A stretch of DNA of 59,911 nucleotides. It comes from Adonisia turfae CCMR0081 (lineage in GTDB: Bacteria > Cyanobacteriota > Cyanobacteriia > Phormidesmidales > Phormidesmidaceae). The translations under genes and the position numbers were made by a program. Shown piece after piece: positions 54,938-59,911 of the stretch (its first letter is position 1; the number at the start of each line of letters is the position of its first letter). A model generated the notes under the pieces. The model was not told where the DNA came from. It saw nothing but the letters and a program-made list of their open reading frames with translations, and ran no database searches. The stretch is from assembly GCF_011009555.1 (NCBI RefSeq), contig NZ_QXHD01000004.1, forward strand, positions 3,742,663 through 3,802,573, in the 5' to 3' direction.

Positions 54938-54969
54938 GGGTCTTGGGATTAGTCCTGAGGCCCTTTTTT
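54938..54969 (+). terminator. Terminator of the second PhoX gene
   Basis: GGGTCTTGGGA-ttag-TCCTGAGGCCC forms a stem with several G-T pairs, followed by TTTTTTA. Confidence 0.82.
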
Positions 54970-55056
54970 ATGAGAGATATTGTTTTTCTTGAGCCGAAAT
55001 TTGAGAGTACCTTATTGTTTCTTGATCCGCTCCCAACAGGGCACTGTATCCTGGGC

Positions 55057-56727
55057 CTAAGCCGTTAGTTGTGATAATTGCTTGTGCTGTGAATTGGTTA
55101 CACGCAAAGCACTGCGGGGTAAGACGCGAAAAACTTCATCAATGCTGGTGACACCGGCAAATACTTTTTCGATGGCGGCCTGACGGAAGGACATAAAGTC
55201 AGTTTCCCTTAAGTAACGGTGTAAGTCGATCATGTTGCCACTGTGGATAATTTCCCGAATGGGTTCATCCACTTCAAGCAGTTCCACAATTGCCTCACGA
55301 CCTAGATAACCTGAACCTAAACAATGGTTGCAGCCACGACCTCGGTGTAAAACAGGGTTGGCTTTAATCTGGGATGGCAGTATCCCTAATCGTTTAAAGT
55401 CTGTCTCGGTAGCTGGATAAGACTCTATGCAGTGGGGACAAATACGACGGACTAGCCGCTGGGCCACGACACCCAGCAGTGCATCGCTGATCAAGCTAGG
55501 ATCGGGACCAATATCCTGAAGCCGGGGAATTGCGCCAACGGCATCGTTAGTATGGAGCGTAGTAAAGACGAGGTGCCCCGTTAAAGCCGCTCGCACGGCA
55601 GTTTCTGCTGTCTCGTGATCCCGCACTTCGCCTAACATAATAATGTCAGGATCTTGCCGGAGAATGGCCCGTAATCCTGCGGCAAAGGTCATGCCGGCTG
55701 CTTCATTTACCTGGGTTTGGGTAATCCGGGGCAGAACATATTCCACCGGGTCTTCCACGGTGACCACATTGACATGCTCTTTAGCAATGGCCTGCAAACT
55801 GGTGTATAGGGTACTGGTTTTACCAGAGCCGGTGGGACCGGTGAAGATAATTAGGCCCTGGGGCTGTTCTAACCAGGTTTTGTAGGTGGGCAATACTTTG
55901 GGAGAAAACCCCAGTTTATCAATGGTGGAGAACGGATTTTTGCGGGGTAAAAGCCGGATAACGGCCTTTTCTCCACAGACACAGGGAAGCGTGCTGACTC
56001 GCATATCCATGCCCAGGGCATTGCCATCCCCAGACATATATTGTTCACCAATGCGGCCATCATGGGGTCGACGGCTGTCGGCAATGTCCATGCTGGCCAT
56101 TACCTTGAGGGCAACAATCACCCGGCGGCTAATGTCTAAGGGTAGTTTTGTGACGTTACGCAGGACGCCATCAATGCGATAGCGCACCTGTAGACCTTCG
56201 GTGGTGGGCTCTAGATGAATGTCGCTGGCCCGGTTGCGTAGAGCACTGGCAATAATGGTTTTAATCCGCTCGATCTGGCCTGCCGCCTTTGACAAAAATA
56301 GCTCTGTTGTTTCGCTAATATCTTCTGCGTCCTGGCTACCGGTGAGGGGGTTAACTAAAGGGGCCGCACCGATGCAATTTACGTCAAAGTGGCGGGTGTG
56401 GTGCCAGCAGCGATAGCTTTTTTCTGTAATGGATAAAATTTTGACCTGGGTGAGGGTGCGATCGCAAACCTGCTGTTCTACCTCAGGGGTCAGGGCAACA
56501 GGACTGCCCAGATAGTAACAATTGCGCCACAGCAATAGGGGCACCACCGGCGGCAGCTGCTGTGCGTCAGGGAACAGCTGAAAAAATCGTTGGCAGACTT
56601 CGTCATCCAGCAGGGTTAGATTCAGGGCTCCCTGGTCATCCCGCAACAGCTGTAATGCTCGCTGACAGTCAATTTGACCATTTCTAAGCTGTTGCCACGC
56701 CGTCAATAAATCGGAATCAAGCACCAT
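55057..56727 (-). CDS. GspE/PilB-type secretion or pilus assembly ATPase
   Basis: This hexameric ATPase powers type II secretion or type IV pilus extension. It has Walker A GPTGSGKTST, an Asp box (VNVVTVEDPVEY), Walker B IIMLGEVRDHETAETA and a His box HLVFTTLHTND. The zinc tetracysteine is CPHC...CNHC (ICPHCIESY to GRGCNHCLGSG). From the ATG at 56727 it has 556 residues. It is shorter than canonical cyanobacterial PilB1 because the N-terminal domain is reduced. No other pilus or secretion genes are adjacent. It sits among phosphatase genes, with a TTAACCT-like sequence on its own strand upstream. A dedicated role in exporting phosphorus-scavenging enzymes is speculative. Confidence 0.88.
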   Translation of the reverse strand: MVLDSDLLTAWQQLRNGQIDCQRALQLLRDDQGALNLTLLDDEVCQRFFQLFPDAQQLPPVVPLLLWRNCYYLGSPVALTPEVEQQVCDRTLTQVKILSITEKSYRCWHHTRHFDVNCIGAAPLVNPLTGSQDAEDISETTELFLSKAAGQIERIKTIIASALRNRASDIHLEPTTEGLQVRYRIDGVLRNVTKLPLDISRRVIVALKVMASMDIADSRRPHDGRIGEQYMSGDGNALGMDMRVSTLPCVCGEKAVIRLLPRKNPFSTIDKLGFSPKVLPTYKTWLEQPQGLIIFTGPTGSGKTSTLYTSLQAIAKEHVNVVTVEDPVEYVLPRITQTQVNEAAGMTFAAGLRAILRQDPDIIMLGEVRDHETAETAVRAALTGHLVFTTLHTNDAVGAIPRLQDIGPDPSLISDALLGVVAQRLVRRICPHCIESYPATETDFKRLGILPSQIKANPVLHRGRGCNHCLGSGYLGREAIVELLEVDEPIREIIHSGNMIDLHRYLRETDFMSFRQAAIEKVFAGVTSIDEVFRVLPRSALRVTNSQHKQLSQLTA

Positions 56728-56802
56728 AGAAAACCCATTGCCAGTTAAAAAGGATGGACATAAGCATGGCCCTACACTGTGTTCAAAAGCGCTGACACCC
56801 AT

Positions 56803-57142
56803 GCTTAACCCCCGTTTAGATTATTCCTGATGTGGATGAAGAAGAGATTAAAACAGGTTAAGGTTTAGTCGCCGCTGCCAATAATCGCAGCAACTTTACG
56901 AAAATTATTAGCCAACATAATTCTTACACCATTTGCACCACATGCCTTGAACGATAATCTGGCACCCGTAGCCAGTTTGTTTAATGGTTCGAAAATGTTT
57001 TGTTAACCTTGCTCCTGAATATTACCTCCTGGGGGATTGTTACCACCCGGAACGACGGAGATTGTTCTTCACTTCCTTACTGGGAGTGTTCAAGGTCTCC
57101 ACATCAATAGTTATCTACTAATCACATAGTTCAGAGGTAAAG
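56803..57142. promoter_or_regulatory. Divergent spacer with PHO-like sequences
   Basis: For the plus-strand GDPD gene, TTAAT at 56981, AAAAT at 56992 and TTAAC at 57003 are phased at 11 bases, like the 49025 site. For the minus-strand ATPase gene, CTTAACCTGTTTTAATCT (minus reading of 56845-56862) has two TTAA units but at 10-base spacing. CAGAGGTAAAG precedes the ATG at 57143. Confidence 0.45.
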
Positions 57143-59911
57143 ATGGTCACCTTAAGAGGGTTTGCTTCCCTATCAGCCGACACTTTCGCTGATGGTCCTC
57201 CGTCTGGGACAGACAACGGTCGGATTGATGCGGCCAATCGCATTCAACCCATCTCTGCAAATGGCCGCACCGGTCCCTTTAATGGCCAGCCAGTGCAGGG
57301 GTTTAGTGCCGTACAATTCGCGCCTGATACCGACGCTAGAACATTTTGGTTTTTATCTGACAACGGCTTTGGCGGTGAAAGTAACAGTACCGACTATCTG
57401 TTGCGCATTTACCAGGCTCGACCAAATTTTCAGGGTCAAGGTGGTGATGGTAGCGTAGATCTGCAAGGGTTTGTTCAACTGAGCGATCCCGATAATTTAA
57501 TTCCCTTCGATATTCAAAATGAAGAGAGTGCCGAGCGTCTTTTGACCGGTGCTGACTTTGATATTGAGTCATTTGTTATTGATAATAACGGTGATATCTG
57601 GGTGGGTGAGGAGTTTGGTCCTTATCTATTGCACTTCAACAGTGAGGGTGAACTCTTAGAAGCACCCATTGCCACTCCCAATCCAGTTGATCTCAACACC
57701 CTTAATGGTCAAGATCCTTTAGTCATTGGGCATCGAGGAGCTAGCGGTGACTTTCCAGAGCACACCTTAGCAGCGTATCGGGCTGCGATCGCAGCGGGGG
57801 CTGACTTTATTGAACCCGACTTAGTCACCACCTCTGACGGTGTTCTCATTGCCCGCCATGAGCCGCTTTTAGATGACACCACTAACGTGGCCGAGGTGTT
57901 TGGACCCGAGCGCATGGCCACAAAACTATTGGACGGTGTTGAGATCACTGGCTACTTTGCCGAAGATTTTACCCTAGAAGAGATTAAACAACTGCGGGCC
58001 GTCCAATCCCGTGACTTTCGCGATCCGGCCTTTGATGGATTGTTTGAGATTCCCACCTTTGAGGAAGTGATCGAACTGGTGCAAGCAGTTGAAGCTGAAA
58101 CCGGTGTACAAGTTGGCATCTATCCTGAGACCAAGCACCCCACGTTCTTTGACCAGCAGGGACTGTCTCTAGAAGAACCCTTAATTGAAACCCTACAGCG
58201 GACTGGATTTACCGATCCCAACCGCATCTTTATCCAGTCCTTTGAGTTCCAGAACCTGATTGAACTTCAGGACCAGCTAGATGCAGAAGGTCTGGGCGAT
58301 ATTCCCCTGGTGCAGCTATATGGCAACACCTTGCCCGATGCACCTGTAGATAACGGTTTCTCGGCTCCCTACGACATCCGCTTTAATGTGGAGCAGGGTA
58401 ACGATCTAGAAGCCATTTATGGTGCAGACTTTTTAGCGGCGGTGGAGAATCCCCTGTCTAGCACCACCGTATATAGCGATCTGGATAGCGCTGAATTTTT
58501 GCAGGTGATCAGCGAGCAATATGCCGAAGGGGCAGGTCCTTGGAAGAACAATATTCTTATCCGGGAAGCTTTGGAGACTCCAGTGGATGGTAATGGTGAC
58601 GGTGTGGCCGAAATCACAACTCGTCTCACCGGAGAAGTTACCTCCTTCATCGATGATGCCCATGGCGCTGATTTGCAGGTGCATCCCTATACCCTGCGCG
58701 ATGAAGAACGTTTTCTCACCCTAAATCCTGACGGCACACCCCAAACACCAGAGCAAGAGTTTCAGCAGCTGGTTGACATTGGTGCCGATGGCTTCTTTAC
58801 TGACTTCCCTCGCACAGGAGATCCTGTCGTAGATCGGTTGACGTCCGGCGAGGTGCGCTCTCCCAATAATCCTGACTTTGACTTTAATACCCTTAATGGT
58901 CAAACTCCATTAGTGATTGGTCACCGGGGGGCCAGCGGTGATTTTCCTGAGCACACCTTAGAAGCCTATCGTTTAGCCATTTATCAAGGGGCTGATTTTG
59001 TTGAGCCTGACCTGGTGATCACCTCTGATGGTGTACTGATCGCTCGCCACGAGCCTATGCTTGACGACACCACTAACGTGGCCGAGGTGTTTGGTGCTGA
59101 ACGCATGTCCACCAAGATGCTGGATGGGGAAGAAATTACGGCTTATTTTGCTGAAGACTTCACCCTGGCAGAAATCAAGCAGCTACGGGCGGTTCAGTCC
59201 CGCCCATACCGCAATCAGGAATTTAACAACGAGTTTGAAATTCCTACGTTTGAGGAAGTCATCGAACTGGTTCAGGAAGTCAGCGCCGCAGTGGGCCGTG
59301 ACATTGGTATTTATCCCGAAACCAAGCACCCCACCTTCTTTGATCAGCAAGGGCTATCGTTAGAAGAACCCCTGGTGCAAACCCTGGTGGATACCGGATT
59401 TACAGATCGCGATCGCATCTTTATCCAGTCCTTTGAAATTCAGAACCTGCTAGACCTACGGAACGAAATCCTCCCTGAGGCTGGTTTAGATGATCTGCAA
59501 TTGGTGCAGCTCTTTGGCGATACTGAAGGTGCCTTTATCAATGAAGGCGGTGGCGGTTTCTCCGTGCCCTATGACCTGGTGGCCAATGCCGATCTATCTG
59601 AAGCTGAGAAAGGGGCCATCTACGGTGACCTGCTCCCCTTCCTAGATTTTGAAAACCCAGGCTATAACTCCCTGGCCAATGCTGAAGCCATTACTGAAAT
59701 TAGCAGCTATGCCGACGGAATTGGCCCCTGGAAAAACAACATCCTGCTGCGTGAGCCCCTGGCAACACCCGTAGACGGTAACGGAGATGGTGTTGCGGAA
59801 ATCACCACTCGCCTGACTGGAGGGGTCTTTCCTCTCATTGACTTCGCCCACGATGCAGGGCTGCAAGTTCACCCCTACACCCTGCGGGATGAAGAGCGTT
59901 TTCTCACCTTA
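57143..59911 (+). CDS. Exoprotein: phytase-like domain plus tandem GDPD (runs off window)
   Basis: The open frame has 923 codons without a stop to the window edge. Residues about 1-185 resemble an esterase/phytase-like propeller piece (FWFLSDNGFGGESNSTDYLLRIY, DFDIESFVIDNNGDIWVGEEFGPYLLHF). Two full glycerophosphodiesterase barrels follow. Each has VIGHRGASGDFPEHTL, GVLIARHEPxLDDTTNVAEVF, GIYPETKHPTFFDQQGLSLEEP and GADGFFTDFP-type elements. The second begins near residue 588 (about 58905). The repeats are very similar, so the duplication is recent. There is no signal peptide; an RTX tail outside the window is expected by analogy with the neighbours. It would release glycerol-3-phosphate from extracellular diesters. 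The ATG has a CAGAGG site. Confidence 0.85.
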   Translation, partial: MVTLRGFASLSADTFADGPPSGTDNGRIDAANRIQPISANGRTGPFNGQPVQGFSAVQFAPDTDARTFWFLSDNGFGGESNSTDYLLRIYQARPNFQGQGGDGSVDLQGFVQLSDPDNLIPFDIQNEESAERLLTGADFDIESFVIDNNGDIWVGEEFGPYLLHFNSEGELLEAPIATPNPVDLNTLNGQDPLVIGHRGASGDFPEHTLAAYRAAIAAGADFIEPDLVTTSDGVLIARHEPLLDDTTNVAEVFGPERMATKLLDGVEITGYFAEDFTLEEIKQLRAVQSRDFRDPAFDGLFEIPTFEEVIELVQAVEAETGVQVGIYPETKHPTFFDQQGLSLEEPLIETLQRTGFTDPNRIFIQSFEFQNLIELQDQLDAEGLGDIPLVQLYGNTLPDAPVDNGFSAPYDIRFNVEQGNDLEAIYGADFLAAVENPLSSTTVYSDLDSAEFLQVISEQYAEGAGPWKNNILIREALETPVDGNGDGVAEITTRLTGEVTSFIDDAHGADLQVHPYTLRDEERFLTLNPDGTPQTPEQEFQQLVDIGADGFFTDFPRTGDPVVDRLTSGEVRSPNNPDFDFNTLNGQTPLVIGHRGASGDFPEHTLEAYRLAIYQGADFVEPDLVITSDGVLIARHEPMLDDTTNVAEVFGAERMSTKMLDGEEITAYFAEDFTLAEIKQLRAVQSRPYRNQEFNNEFEIPTFEEVIELVQEVSAAVGRDIGIYPETKHPTFFDQQGLSLEEPLVQTLVDTGFTDRDRIFIQSFEIQNLLDLRNEILPEAGLDDLQLVQLFGDTEGAFINEGGGGFSVPYDLVANADLSEAEKGAIYGDLLPFLDFENPGYNSLANAEAITEISSYADGIGPWKNNILLREPLATPVDGNGDGVAEITTRLTGGVFPLIDFAHDAGLQVHPYTLRDEERFLTL

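Noticed and set aside
1..59911. tRNA, rRNA or complete CRISPR loci
   Set aside because: I scanned by eye for T-loop GTTCRANNC contexts with acceptor stems and for arrays of short repeats, and saw none that hold up. A covariance-model scan could still find a missed small RNA.

Overview
The window comes from a cyanobacterium. It opens on the last codons of a photosystem II D1 (psbA) gene, carries repeated GCGATCGC (HIP1) octamers (for example at 1842, 2953 and 12966), and encodes a DesC-type acyl desaturase, a PatA-like response regulator, a PEP-CTERM protein and RTX-type exoproteins. The large exoproteins and a chemotaxis operon fit a gliding or filamentous, Leptolyngbya-like lineage; the genus is inference.

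Layout. (1) 1-3268: psbA 3' end with terminator, desC, and a glycogen-debranching enzyme. (2) 3265-9202, minus strand: a cobalamin riboswitch followed by a TonB-dependent receptor, a lipoprotein substrate-binding protein, a calcineurin-like phosphoesterase and a FecCD permease. This is a B12 uptake operon with no ATPase gene in view. (3) 9384-16936: kinase-like protein, a TetR regulator fused to a transposase-type zinc ribbon, Rieske oxygenase, HxlR/GST divergent pair, FabF/TetR divergent pair with a clear operator, then a GDPD translationally coupled to a DUF5946-like gene. (4) 17237-18610: an unrecognised membrane-anchored protein beside AT-rich spacer. (5) 19161-30329: a chemotaxis operon in the order MCP, triple-Hpt CheA hybrid, CheB, CheR, double CheW, plus a PatA-like regulator and a lone receiver. 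(6) 30770-37853: a coiled-coil exported protein and a 1915-residue nuclease/5'-nucleotidase/RTX protein. (7) 38100-42360: an accessory islet with iterated operator-like dyads, an unrecognised hydrophobic/coiled-coil protein, an antitoxin/PIN pair, a cassette-like small gene, and an ISAs1-type insertion with 12-bp target duplication. (8) 42359-45052: cupin, Lrp/AsnC regulator, Fe-SOD, a small hypothetical gene and a truncated SDR. (9) 45504-59911: an extracellular phosphorus-scavenging region with a CHRD/RTX protein, two Tat-exported PhoX phosphatases each preceded by a related small exported protein and PHO-box-like 11-bp repeats, a PEP-CTERM protein, a GspE/PilB-type ATPase and a tandem GDPD exoprotein that runs off the window.

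How it works together. The giant nuclease/nucleotidase could release phosphate from extracellular DNA and nucleotides, the PhoX enzymes from phosphomonoesters, and the tandem GDPD protein from glycerophosphodiesters. PHO-box-like sites in front of at least three transcription units suggest shared control by phosphate starvation. The least described elements are the PhoX partner proteins (49166 and 52671), the islet protein at 38436 with its operator array, and the TetR-zinc ribbon fusion.

Limits. All functions are read from motifs and family resemblance by eye. No alignment, structure prediction or database search was run.
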